Part shown: in pieces, positions 18,056 through 26,460 of the stretch
How positions within the stretch are numbered: the first letter of the stretch is position 1
How the letters are laid out: each line of letters starts with the position of its first letter
Assembly: GCA_902491345.1 (NCBI GenBank)
Contig: CABUHI010000006.1
Location: 1-64,000 of the forward strand
Origin: an uncultured Collinsella sp.
GTDB lineage: Bacteria; Actinomycetota; Coriobacteriia; Coriobacteriales; Coriobacteriaceae
Direction: 5' to 3'
Length of the DNA: 64,000 bases
The notes under the pieces: generated by a model
Told to the model about the DNA's origin: nothing
What the model saw: the letters and a program-made list of their open reading frames with translations, nothing else
Database searches by the model: none
Program-made: the position numbers and the translations under genes

Positions 18056-18869
18056 TCCCGAGAACAAGATCACGCGCTCCGACCTCATCAAGAGCGCCGT
18101 CAACACCGGCGCCCTGGGCATGGAGTTCTCCTGGACCTACTACAAGCAGATGAACATTGCCTTCTGCCTGATGGTCGCCAACATGCTCAAGAAGATCTAT
18201 GCCGGCCGTCCCGATGATTACGCCGAGGCCTTGCACCGTCACAGCGCATTCTTCAACATCACCCCGCAGCTCGCTCCCTTCGTGGGTGGCATCGCGATGG
18301 CCATGGAAGAAAAGGTCGCTCGTGGCGAGGTTGAGCCCGAGAGCGTCAACGACATCAAGGCCGCCCTCATGGGTCCGCTTTCCGGCCTGGGTGACTCCTT
18401 CTTCCTGTCCACCCTGCGCGTCGTCGCCGCTGCCGTGGGCATCAGCCTGTGCCAGGCCGGCAACGTCTTTGGCCCCATCGCCTTCCTGCTCGTCTACAAC
18501 ATCCCGGCGTTCCTGATTCGTATCTTTGGCGCTATCAAGGGTTATGAGCTGGGCATTGGCTTCCTCGACAAGGCTCAGAAGACCGGCCTGATGCAAAAGA
18601 TCATGGCCTGCGTCGGCATTGTCGGCGTTATGGTTGTTGGCGCCATGAGCAAGGACATGTTCTGGGCTTCGCTGCCCATCGCCATCGGTCAGGGCGACTC
18701 CGCCCAGACTCTCCAGGACATCCTGGACGGCATCATGCCCGGTATGCTCGGTATGGCCGCCTTCTGGCTCTACTACTGGCTGCTCTCCAAGAAGATCAAC
18801 CCGATGGTCCTGATCCTCTGCACCATGGTCGTGGGCATCATCGGCGCTTACTTTGGCGTGCTTGCCTAA
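18045..18869 (+). CDS. PTS mannose-family EIID permease
   Basis: A 274-aa partner of IIC. EFSWTYYKQMNIAFCLMV near the N-terminus, HSAFFNITPQLAPFVGGIAMAMEE and ALMGPLSGLGDSFF are the recognised EIID blocks, followed by C-terminal membrane helices. The ATG at 18045 lies inside the IIC gene, 11 bases before its stop, which implies coupled translation; ATG 18036 is an alternative. Confidence 0.93.
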   Translation: MTSSPENKITRSDLIKSAVNTGALGMEFSWTYYKQMNIAFCLMVANMLKKIYAGRPDDYAEALHRHSAFFNITPQLAPFVGGIAMAMEEKVARGEVEPESVNDIKAALMGPLSGLGDSFFLSTLRVVAAAVGISLCQAGNVFGPIAFLLVYNIPAFLIRIFGAIKGYELGIGFLDKAQKTGLMQKIMACVGIVGVMVVGAMSKDMFWASLPIAIGQGDSAQTLQDILDGIMPGMLGMAAFWLYYWLLSKKINPMVLILCTMVVGIIGAYFGVLA

Positions 18870-18917
18870 TATGTTCGAATCGCGCTTCAATCGCGTCTAA
18901 CGGTTGCGTCGATCTTT

Positions 18918-18954
18918 GGGGGCTTGTCGCATCTGCGGCGGCCCCCTGTTTTTT
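18918..18954 (+). terminator. Terminator after EIID
   Basis: GGGGGC pairs with GCCCCC across a 17-nt loop, followed by TGTTTTTT. Readthrough into the epimerase gene 27 bases later remains possible. Confidence 0.7.
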
Positions 18955-18980
18955 AAAAGCCTGTACGAAAGGGGAGGGCT

Positions 18981-19826
18981 ATGGCCGTACCCGAGCTTTC
19001 GCTCATGAACATCAACCATCGTTACTACAGCATCGAGACGTTCTTTAAGGCTGCAGGTGAGGCCGGTTATCGCAATATCGAGCTGTGGACCGGCTCGATG
19101 CACCTGTATGTGGATTGCCACGAGCACGATTCGGTGGACAAGATTCGCGATCTTGCCGCCCAGTACGGCATCAAGATCGTGTGCGTTTGCCCCGAGCAGA
19201 ATAACCCCAAGCCGTGGAACGTCGCGGTGCGCGGTGAGGCGGGCCAAAAACGTATCCTCTCGTACTTTAAGAATGTGATCGACGTTGCCGTCGAATTGGG
19301 CGCGCCGCAGATTCTGGTGACGAGCGGCTGGGCCTATCTGGACGAGCCGGCTGAGGACGCTTGGGTCCGCAGCGTTGCCATGCTGCGTTCGGTGTGCGAC
19401 TATGCCGATACGCGCGGCATTCGCGTTGCGCTCGAGGCGCTACAGCCCTCGGAATCCGTGCTGGTCAATACCGCACAGGACGTGGCGCGCATTCTCGAGG
19501 CGGTCGACCGCCCCAATTGTAAGGCTTGTATCGACTTTGGCGCCATGGAAGTTGCCGGCGACACGATCGACGGCTACTTTGAGGTCCTGGGCGACAAGAT
19601 CGTTCACACTCACTTTGTAGATGTGGGCGGCGGCACGACGCATCTTGCCTGGGGCGACGGCGAGCGTGATATGCGTGCCGACCTCGAGGCACTCATACGC
19701 CACGGCTATACGGGCTATGTCTCGGCCGAGACGTGTGATGGCCGCTACTATCAGGATCCGTCCAAGGCGACGACTCAGGTTATCGAGATGTATCGTCGTG
19801 TGACAGCGGAGATGGAAGCCGAATAA
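18981..19826 (+). CDS. TIM-barrel sugar isomerase/epimerase, FrlC-like
   Basis: A 281-aa xylose-isomerase-like TIM barrel. Visible blocks are AGYRNIELWTGSMHLY, RVALEALQPSES, CIDFGAMEVAGDTID, KIVHTHFVDVGGGTTHL and GYTGYVSAET; the Glu/Asp/His residues in these would bind a divalent metal. In fructoselysine operons FrlC, of the same fold, converts psicoselysine to fructoselysine. Given the PTS and deglycase neighbours, an Amadori-sugar 3-epimerase role is the best guess; another ketose epimerase is possible. Confidence 0.75.
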   Translation: MAVPELSLMNINHRYYSIETFFKAAGEAGYRNIELWTGSMHLYVDCHEHDSVDKIRDLAAQYGIKIVCVCPEQNNPKPWNVAVRGEAGQKRILSYFKNVIDVAVELGAPQILVTSGWAYLDEPAEDAWVRSVAMLRSVCDYADTRGIRVALEALQPSESVLVNTAQDVARILEAVDRPNCKACIDFGAMEVAGDTIDGYFEVLGDKIVHTHFVDVGGGTTHLAWGDGERDMRADLEALIRHGYTGYVSAETCDGRYYQDPSKATTQVIEMYRRVTAEMEAE

Positions 19827-20002
19827 CTAAACTGCGCGGTTGCGTCGGAAACGCTTGGGCGGGTCTGGCGCAACGCATTTTTAGCCTGTGAGTTGTGGAG
19901 CGCCCGTTGGCAGCGGAGATCGAAATAGACAACTAATGGCGTTGTAATACCACTCGGGCAAGGAAACCGACCGTTCGTCGTAAATCTTCGTGAGTTTGGA
20001 TT

Positions 20003-20044
20003 GGTATTAAATAACAAGCAATCGTATGGCTATAATTGGTATCA
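20003..20044 (+). promoter_or_regulatory. Paired GGTATTAA/GGTATCA sites and promoter for SIS copy 2
   Basis: GGTATTAA at 20003 and GGTATCA at 20038 are 35 bases apart and flank a TATAAT box (20031-20036). The layout copies that at 17104-17142. The ribosome site GGGAGGA follows and the gene begins at 20094. Confidence 0.7.
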
Positions 20045-20093
20045 GCAAGAAGCGCGATGTATAGAATCGTGCACATGTGATGGGAGGACACAC

Positions 20094-21155
20094 ATGAAGG
20101 AGACCGAGAAGATCGAGATCATGCACTTCGACCAGGAGGGCTACCTCGAGGACGGCAGGAACGTCTACGAGGCCGGCAAGCGGATGACCGCCCTGGCCGA
20201 CCGCGTGCACGAGGAGGGCTACGACGCCGTCTTCCTGATGGGCGTCGGCGGCACCTGGGACGAGTTCATGCAGCTCGAGTACCTCATGAACAAGTTCGGC
20301 GACCGCGACCTCGAGGTCTACCTGATCCACGCCGCCGAGTGGAACGTCATGGGCCACAAGCGCATGACCGAGCGCTCCGTCGTGCTGACCGCCTCCGAGT
20401 CCGGCACCACCCCCGAGGTGCTCGAGGCCATCGGCAAGATGAAGGAGATGGGCGTGCGCGTCTTCGCCATGACCAACCCCGAGGGCAAGATCGGCCGCGC
20501 CGTGGGCGCCGAGAACTGCGTCATGATGGCCTCCGACCACGGCGCCGGCGGCTGCGAGAAGGGCTACTACCTCGCCGACTGCTTCGGCCTGCGCCTGCTC
20601 AACCGCCGCGGCTGCTTCCCCAAGTTCGACCTGTTCATCGAGCAGACGAGGGACGTCTGGAAGGACATGCTCGACATCCGCAAGCGCTTCGAGCCGCGCG
20701 CCGGGGAGCTCGCCAGGAAGTACGCGCTGGCCGACTACACCATGTTCATCGGCTCGGGCGCGCTGTGGGGCGAGACCATCCTGTACTCCATGTGCCTGCT
20801 CGAGGAGATGCAGTGGAAGCGCATCCGCCACATCACCTCGCACGACTTCTTCCACGGCACGCTCGAGCTGCTCGAGCCCGGCGTCCCGGTGTTCCTGTTC
20901 ATGGGCGAGGACGAGTGCCGCGCCCTCGACGAGCGCGTCCGCGCCTTCCTCACCAGCGGCGTGACCGGCGACGAGGACTACGTCATCATCGACACCGCCG
21001 AGTACGCGATCCCCGGCCTCGACGACGACTTCCGCGTCATCGTGTCCCCGTGGATCCTCTCCGTGCTCACCACCGACCGCCTCGCCCGCAACTACGAGCT
21101 GGTCACCAAGCACAACCTCAAGTACCGCCGCTACTACCACCAGTTCGACTACTAA
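20094..21155 (+). CDS. SIS-domain sugar-phosphate deglycase/isomerase, copy 2
   Basis: The 353-aa product is identical to that of the gene at 14944-16005, and all bases compared are identical across the 1,062-bp ORF. Bases immediately before the ATG (ACACAC against GCGAGA) and after the TAA differ. This copy has its own paired-site promoter, a short leader and its own terminator. The longer in-frame extension from 20001 lies over the promoter and is rejected. With copy 1 it brackets the PTS genes as 5,150-bp-spaced direct repeats. Confidence 0.88.
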   Translation: MKETEKIEIMHFDQEGYLEDGRNVYEAGKRMTALADRVHEEGYDAVFLMGVGGTWDEFMQLEYLMNKFGDRDLEVYLIHAAEWNVMGHKRMTERSVVLTASESGTTPEVLEAIGKMKEMGVRVFAMTNPEGKIGRAVGAENCVMMASDHGAGGCEKGYYLADCFGLRLLNRRGCFPKFDLFIEQTRDVWKDMLDIRKRFEPRAGELARKYALADYTMFIGSGALWGETILYSMCLLEEMQWKRIRHITSHDFFHGTLELLEPGVPVFLFMGEDECRALDERVRAFLTSGVTGDEDYVIIDTAEYAIPGLDDDFRVIVSPWILSVLTTDRLARNYELVTKHNLKYRRYYHQFDY

Positions 21156-21206
21156 GGGCTGATCGCGGGCCCGATATCTTGGCTGGTTGATATTTCGGCC
21201 CTACAC

Positions 21207-21239
21207 AAGGGCGCCCGCATTCGCGCGGGCGCCCTTTTT
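21207..21239 (+). terminator. Terminator of SIS copy 2
   Basis: AAGGGCGCCCGC pairs with GCGGGCGCCCTT over a four-to-five-base loop and ends in five T residues. It closes the sugar locus ahead of the his operon. Confidence 0.92.
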
Positions 21240-21336
21240 GCGTTGTGACAAGAGACTACTGCTAATCGCTCGCCCTATGTTTCCAAATGAATACGCTGTG
21301 AGCCGTGGGAGACGATTCTCCCCGCAAGTACTCTAG

Positions 21337-21382
21337 TATGCTAAAGTACCCAGAAGACCGGCGGAGCTATGCCGGTCTTCTG
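21337..21382 (+). promoter_or_regulatory. Possible his promoter and 5'-terminal hairpin
   Basis: A TATGCT -10-like box (21337-21342) is followed at the expected transcription start by a perfect 12-bp hairpin (21351-21362 with 21371-21382, 8-nt loop). It is followed by TTCTATATG, not a strong T tract. It could stabilise the mRNA or act as a weak attenuator. No His-rich leader peptide or T-box sequence was seen. Confidence 0.4.
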
Positions 21383-21417
21383 TTCTATATGAAACGCAGC
21401 ATGAGGAGGCTCACCAG

Positions 21418-23133
21418 ATGACGGCCACACCGTGGGGATTCCGGGACATATTGCCCGAGGAGGCTCAGGCGCGCGAGGAGATCGCGCTGACGGTGAAGGG
21501 CTGCTTTAGGGAGCATCATTACCTTCCGGTCGAGACGCCGCTGCTCGAGGACAAGGGCTCGCTCGAGGAGGGCGGCCGCATTGCGGACACGCCGTTTAAG
21601 CTCTTTGACGACGACGGACGCCTGCTGGTGGTCCGTCCCGACAACACGCTGCCGATCGTGCGCCTGGTTTCGACCCGCATGCGCGCGGCCGACCTGCCAC
21701 TGCGCCTGCGCTACGAGGCGCCGGTGGTTCGCGAGTGTCAGCGCAATGCCGGCGGCTCGCGTCAGTTTACGCAGCTGGGCTTTGAGCTTATCGGCGCGGG
21801 CGATACCGCGGGCGATGTCGAGATTGTTTCGCTGGTGGCGGAGGCCGTGCGCGAGCTGACACTTCCCGATGCGCGCATCATCGCAGGCAGCGTGCGTCCT
21901 TTTAAGGAATTGCTCGCGGTATGCGAGGATCGTGAGCTGGCGGCCGAGGCCCTGCGCTGCGTGCACGCCAACGACTTTGTGGGCCTCGATGCCCGCGTGG
22001 CGGCAAGCGCCGAGTCCGATGCCGTCAAGGCCGCCATTAGCGAGCTGCCGCGCTTGCACGGCGGAGCCGAGGTGCTCGACCGCGTGGACGCGCTGCTGGA
22101 GGCTGCCGGTATCGCCGCGCCGCTGACGCGTGAACTGCGTGCCCTGGTCGAGGGCCTGGCTCCCGAGGACGCTCAGGTGCTGTCGTTCGACTTTTCTATC
22201 ATGAACTCTTTCGATTACTATACGGGCCTGGTCTTTAAGGCCTATGCCGGCGGCTTACCCGATCCGGTCGGCTCGGGCGGACGCTATGACTCCATCTTTA
22301 CCGGTGCATTTGGCGATGGCATCGAGGTGCCGGCGGCGGGCTTCGCCTTTTCGCTCGAGCGCCTGGAGGCCGCGCGCACCTCGGTCGAGGACGCCGCTTC
22401 CGATGGCGATCACGCCGCGGGCCGTGGTGCCGAGGGTCCGCTGCGCATCGCCGTGCCCAAGGGCTCGCTTAAGGCCGATACGCTCGACGTGCTCGAGGCC
22501 GCGGGCCTGGACGTCTCTGAGCTGCGTGATCCCGGCCGTCACCTGATTGTGCGCGGTCGCGACACGCGTGCTGGCGAGGGCACGGTCGGCGATATCGAGT
22601 TTGTCATCGTGCGCCCCAGCGATGCGCCTGCCTTTGTGGGCTGCGGCGGTGCCGACTGTGGCATCTGCGGCTGGGACTCGCTCATCGAGGCTGACCTCAA
22701 CTTGCTGCAGCTGGTCGACCTGGGCTATGGCCTGTGCACCTTTATCGAGGCGGAGCCCGCATGGCGCGCCGGGCAGGCCGAGCGAAACTATGCCCGCCGC
22801 GGTTCGCTTCGCGTGGCAACCAAGTACCCGCGCATCGCGAGTGCCTGGTATGCCGAGCGCGGCGTGAACGCCGATATCGTCTCGCTGCACGGCAACATCG
22901 AGCTGGGCCCCATTGTCGGCATGACCGATCGCATCGTGGACATTACCGCCACGGGTGCCACCCTGCGCGACAACGACCTGGTCATCACCGGCCGCATTAT
23001 AGACTGCACGGCCCGCTTCTTTGTCAACCCGGGTGCCGCTCGCTTGGATCCGCGCGTGCGCAATCTGGCAGATCGCTTGGTGGCGGCCGTGAAGGACAAG
23101 CATTTTGAGCCCGTCGCGGGCTCGGCACAATAG
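21418..23133 (+). CDS. hisZG: Fused ATP phosphoribosyltransferase, HisZ-HisG
   Basis: A 571-aa fusion for the first step of histidine synthesis (PRPP plus ATP to phosphoribosyl-ATP). Residues 1 to about 325 are the HisZ regulatory subunit, a paralogue of histidyl-tRNA synthetase (TPWGFRDILPEEAQ, VVRECQRNAGGSRQFTQLGFELIG). From about residue 341 the short-form HisG follows (LRIAVPKGSL, GADCGICGWDSL, LRVATKYPRIAS, and the PRPP loop DITATGATLRDN). In most bacteria with short HisG these are separate genes. A charged linker (about 325-340) joins them. It opens the his operon after GGAGG. Confidence 0.92.
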   Translation: MTATPWGFRDILPEEAQAREEIALTVKGCFREHHYLPVETPLLEDKGSLEEGGRIADTPFKLFDDDGRLLVVRPDNTLPIVRLVSTRMRAADLPLRLRYEAPVVRECQRNAGGSRQFTQLGFELIGAGDTAGDVEIVSLVAEAVRELTLPDARIIAGSVRPFKELLAVCEDRELAAEALRCVHANDFVGLDARVAASAESDAVKAAISELPRLHGGAEVLDRVDALLEAAGIAAPLTRELRALVEGLAPEDAQVLSFDFSIMNSFDYYTGLVFKAYAGGLPDPVGSGGRYDSIFTGAFGDGIEVPAAGFAFSLERLEAARTSVEDAASDGDHAAGRGAEGPLRIAVPKGSLKADTLDVLEAAGLDVSELRDPGRHLIVRGRDTRAGEGTVGDIEFVIVRPSDAPAFVGCGGADCGICGWDSLIEADLNLLQLVDLGYGLCTFIEAEPAWRAGQAERNYARRGSLRVATKYPRIASAWYAERGVNADIVSLHGNIELGPIVGMTDRIVDITATGATLRDNDLVITGRIIDCTARFFVNPGAARLDPRVRNLADRLVAAVKDKHFEPVAGSAQ

Positions 23134-23238
23134 CGCGAGCGCGCACGGGCGCCCCAACGTACGGGCTGCGGGCCAATTGGCGCCGCCGCCCGGCCTCTCG
23201 TTTTTCGAACACAATCTCGACCGATAGGGGATACCGAT

Positions 23239-24675
23239 ATGAAGACCATCAAACTTGCTCCCGGCGAGCGTCTCGTTACCAATCAGCTCAACCGCAAGGG
23301 CGTGCTACCGCAAAACATCGTCAACGCCGCCCGCGATATCGTGGCCAACGTGCGTGCCAACGGCGATGTTGCGGTGCGCGATTACTGCCAGCGTTTTGAC
23401 GGTGTTGATCTGCAGAGCTTCCGCCTGCCGCAGGAGCAGATCGATGCCGCGCTCGAAGGCCTCGACCCGGCCTTTGTCGCCGCGCTCGAGAAGGCCGCGC
23501 GCCAGATTCGCGAGTTCCACCAGCGCGAGGTCGAGCAGAGCTGGTTTACCACGCGTGCGGACGGCACGATGCTCGGCGTTAAGGTGACCCCGCTCGCGGC
23601 GGCCGGCATTTACGTGCCGGGCGGTCGCGCGCAGTATCCCTCCACCGTACTCATGAATGCCATTCCCGCCAAGGTCGCCGGCGTCAAGCGCGTGGTCATG
23701 GTGACCCCGCCGCAAAAGGATGGCCTGATCAGCCCCTACACGCTCGCGGCAGCCAAGCTCGGCGGCGTGGATGAGATCTATATGGTGGGCGGCGCTCAGG
23801 CCGTGGCCGCGCTGGCGTACGGCACCGAGACCATTCCGCACGTCGACAAGATCACCGGTCCGGGCAACGCCTTTGTCGCCGCGGCCAAGCAGATTGTCTC
23901 GGGCGACGTCGGAATCGACATGGTCGCTGGCCCCTCCGAGGTCTGTGTGTTGGCCGATGCCACGGCCAAGCCCATGGTGGTCGCTGCCGACCTGATGGCG
24001 CAGGCCGAGCACGATCCGCTGGCTGCCTGCTACCTGGTGACTTGCGACGAGCAGTTTGCGCGTGAGGTCGAGGCGGGTATCGACATTCTGGTGACGCAGT
24101 CCCCGCGTGCCGAGATCACGCGCGCCTCGCTCGACAACGAAGGCACCATCGTGGTGGCTGCCGATATGGCTGCCGCCGTCGAGGCGGTGAACACCGTGGC
24201 GCCCGAGCACCTTGAGCTGCACTGCAAGGATGCGATGGGCTTGCTCGGCGGCATTCGCAACGCCGGCGCCATCTTTGTGGGCGCTTGGAGCTCCGAGCCG
24301 CTCGGCGATTATGTTGCCGGCCCCAACCACACGCTGCCGACCGGCGGTACGGCTATGTTCTCCAACCCGCTTTCGGTCGAAGAGTTCGTTAAGCGCTCGA
24401 GCGTCATTTGCTATACGCCCGAGGGCCTGCTCTCGGACGCTCCCGCGACGCAGCGCCTGGCCGAGGCCGAGGGCCTGTGGGCGCACGCGCTATCCACCGC
24501 TCTGCGTCGCCGTGTGCTGGAGCAGGGCGAGGATGCCGTGAGTGCCGAGTCGCTCGCCGCTGCCGACCTGACCAAGGTCGCTTGGCCGGGCGACGCCGTG
24601 ACGACGGTTGCCGAGGGCGTGGACCTGGCGGCGGCTGCGGGCGGTGCCGCTGGCGCGACCGGCGGGGAGGCCTAA
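23239..24675 (+). CDS. hisD: Histidinol dehydrogenase
   Basis: A 478-aa zinc enzyme that oxidises histidinol to histidine in two NAD-dependent steps. Blocks seen are GIYVPGGRAQYPSTVLMNA, MVGGAQAVAALAYGT, KITGPGNAFVAAAKQ, AEHDPLAACY and PEHLELH, which include metal and catalytic His/Glu residues. The last ~35 residues are an Ala/Gly-rich tail beyond the usual ~430 aa. Only one base separates its stop from the hisC start. Confidence 0.96.
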   Translation: MKTIKLAPGERLVTNQLNRKGVLPQNIVNAARDIVANVRANGDVAVRDYCQRFDGVDLQSFRLPQEQIDAALEGLDPAFVAALEKAARQIREFHQREVEQSWFTTRADGTMLGVKVTPLAAAGIYVPGGRAQYPSTVLMNAIPAKVAGVKRVVMVTPPQKDGLISPYTLAAAKLGGVDEIYMVGGAQAVAALAYGTETIPHVDKITGPGNAFVAAAKQIVSGDVGIDMVAGPSEVCVLADATAKPMVVAADLMAQAEHDPLAACYLVTCDEQFAREVEAGIDILVTQSPRAEITRASLDNEGTIVVAADMAAAVEAVNTVAPEHLELHCKDAMGLLGGIRNAGAIFVGAWSSEPLGDYVAGPNHTLPTGGTAMFSNPLSVEEFVKRSSVICYTPEGLLSDAPATQRLAEAEGLWAHALSTALRRRVLEQGEDAVSAESLAAADLTKVAWPGDAVTTVAEGVDLAAAAGGAAGATGGEA

Positions 24676-24676
24676 C

Positions 24677-25792
24677 ATGGCCGAACTCACGCCGCGCATG
24701 AAGGAGCTCGTCCAGCCCTACTTGGCCGGTATCGAGCCCTACGATCCCAACTTTACGCCCACGCGCATCAATCTTTCGGCCAACGAGAACACCTATCCCG
24801 TACCTGCTGGCGTGCGCGAGGCGATCGACGCGGCCTTGGCTGCCACGCCGCTCAACCGCTACCCCGATCCCATGTCCAACGACCTGCGCGATGAGCTCGC
24901 TGCCTGGCATGGCGTGGCACGTGAGAATACTTGCGTGGGAAACGGCGGCGATGAGCTGCTCTATAACTACCTGCTGGCGTTTGGCGGCGCAGAGAGGACT
25001 CTGCTCAACTGCCCGCCGTGCTTTAGCGAGTATGCGTTCTTTGCATCGCTCTGTCAGACCGAGGTGCGCGACGTGTGGCGCGACCCCGCGACCTTTGAGC
25101 TCGACCAGGCAGCTGTGCTCGCGGCGGCGCCGGAGTGCAACCTCGCCATCGTGACCTCGCCCAACAATCCTACGGGCGATGTGGCGCCGCTCGACTTTGT
25201 CGCGGCCCTGTGCGATGCGTGTCCCGGCATGGTGATGGTCGACGAGGCTTACGTTGAGTTTGCCGACGATTCGTTTGGCACGGCAACCACGGCGCAAGGC
25301 CTTATCGCCGAGCATCCCAACCTGGTGATTTTGCATACGCTGTCCAAGGCGTTTGGCGCCGCCGGCACGCGTCTGGGCTATGTGATCGCGGCGCCCGAGG
25401 TCATCGATGTGTTCGCGGCGATTCGCCAGATCTATTCGGTCAATGTGCTGAGCCAGGCCGCCGCGCTTGCCTGCGTGCGTGCCCGCGATGCGTACGCGCC
25501 CGTGGTGGCGCAGGTCGCATCCGAGCGCGAGCGCGAGCTGCGCGCCCTACGCGCAATGGCTGCCGAGGGCCTGCCCGTGGAGGTATGGCCGAGCGCGGCG
25601 AATTTTGTGCTCGCGCGCACGCCGCATGCCACGCGCGTGCGCGAGCATCTGCGCGACGAGTATTCGATTCTGGTGCGCGACTTTAGCTACGCGCCGGGGC
25701 TCGCGGATTGTCTGCGCATCACCGTGGGCACCCCGCAGGAAAACGATGAGGTGCTGGCCGCGTTTGCCGCGCTGGTGAAGGAGGAGATGTAG
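24677..25792 (+). CDS. hisC: Histidinol-phosphate aminotransferase
   Basis: A 371-aa class I/II PLP aminotransferase that converts imidazole-acetol phosphate to histidinol phosphate. INLSANENTYPVP and NRYPDP are N-terminal family blocks, CVGNGGDELLYN and TSPNNPTGD follow, and HTLSKAFGAAGTRLGY carries the PLP lysine. The start at 24677 follows GGGGAGG at the end of hisD; the longer frame (24608) is not needed. Confidence 0.95.
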   Translation: MAELTPRMKELVQPYLAGIEPYDPNFTPTRINLSANENTYPVPAGVREAIDAALAATPLNRYPDPMSNDLRDELAAWHGVARENTCVGNGGDELLYNYLLAFGGAERTLLNCPPCFSEYAFFASLCQTEVRDVWRDPATFELDQAAVLAAAPECNLAIVTSPNNPTGDVAPLDFVAALCDACPGMVMVDEAYVEFADDSFGTATTAQGLIAEHPNLVILHTLSKAFGAAGTRLGYVIAAPEVIDVFAAIRQIYSVNVLSQAAALACVRARDAYAPVVAQVASERERELRALRAMAAEGLPVEVWPSAANFVLARTPHATRVREHLRDEYSILVRDFSYAPGLADCLRITVGTPQENDEVLAAFAALVKEEM

Positions 25793-26380
25793 ATGGATCG
25801 CTATGCCGAGGTAACCCGCAAAACGGGCGAGACCGACATTGTCGTAAAGCTCGACCTGGACGGATCCGGCGTGTGCGATATCTCGACCGGCGTGCCGTTT
25901 TTCGACCACATGCTCAACGCTTTTGGCCGCCATGGTCTGTTCGATCTGACGGTGCACGCGGTGGGCGACGTCGAGGTCGATGCGCATCACACCGTCGAGG
26001 ACACGGGTATTGTGCTGGGCGAGGCGTTTTGCCAGGCGCTGGGCGACAAGGCGGGCATTACGCGCTTTGCCGACGCGGCGATCGCGATGGACGAGACGCT
26101 CGTGATGGCCGCCGTTGACATCTCGGGCCGCGGGCAGGCCTACTGCGAGCTGCCCGTGCCAACCGAGCGCGTGGGCAACTTTGATACCGAGCTGGCCGTT
26201 GAGTTCTTCTACGCCTTTGCGCGCGACGCCAAGCTCACGTTGCACGTGCGCGAGCTGGCGGGCGGTAACTCGCATCACATTATCGAGGCCGCCTTTAAGG
26301 CCGTGGGCCGCACGATGCGCCACGCCTGCGAGCTCGATCCCCGCGTGCAGGGCATCCCCAGCACCAAGGGCTCACTGTAA
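25793..26380 (+). CDS. hisB: Imidazoleglycerol-phosphate dehydratase
   Basis: A 195-aa manganese enzyme, monofunctional (no histidinol-phosphatase domain). The paired metal-binding motifs are DAHHTVEDTG and GGNSHHIIEAAFKA, with GVPFFDHML at the N-terminus. Its ATG directly abuts the hisC stop codon. Since HisB lacks the phosphatase, that step is supplied by the PHP protein at 29763-30674. Confidence 0.96.
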   Translation: MDRYAEVTRKTGETDIVVKLDLDGSGVCDISTGVPFFDHMLNAFGRHGLFDLTVHAVGDVEVDAHHTVEDTGIVLGEAFCQALGDKAGITRFADAAIAMDETLVMAAVDISGRGQAYCELPVPTERVGNFDTELAVEFFYAFARDAKLTLHVRELAGGNSHHIIEAAFKAVGRTMRHACELDPRVQGIPSTKGSL

Positions 26381-26393
26381 CCGCTACAAAGGT

Positions 26394-26434
26394 AAAACCA
26401 CTACGAAGGTGCCTGTCCCCTTTGTGGTGGTTTT
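26394..26434. repeat. REP-like hairpin between hisB and hisH
   Basis: AAAACCACTAC and GTGGTGGTTTT (one mismatch) enclose GAAGGTGCCTGTCCCCTTT. The GGGGACAGGCACC core (minus strand) is characteristic of REP sequences linked to Y1/TnpA-REP transposases in many bacteria. It interrupts the otherwise tight his operon. Confidence 0.65.
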
Positions 26435-26460
26435 CGGACAAGATGAGGAGGAGGGGTCGC

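Noticed and set aside
21351..21382. His-type peptide attenuator or T-box upstream of hisZG
   Set aside because: There is no leader ORF with His codons, no T-box consensus, and no T tract after the hairpin.
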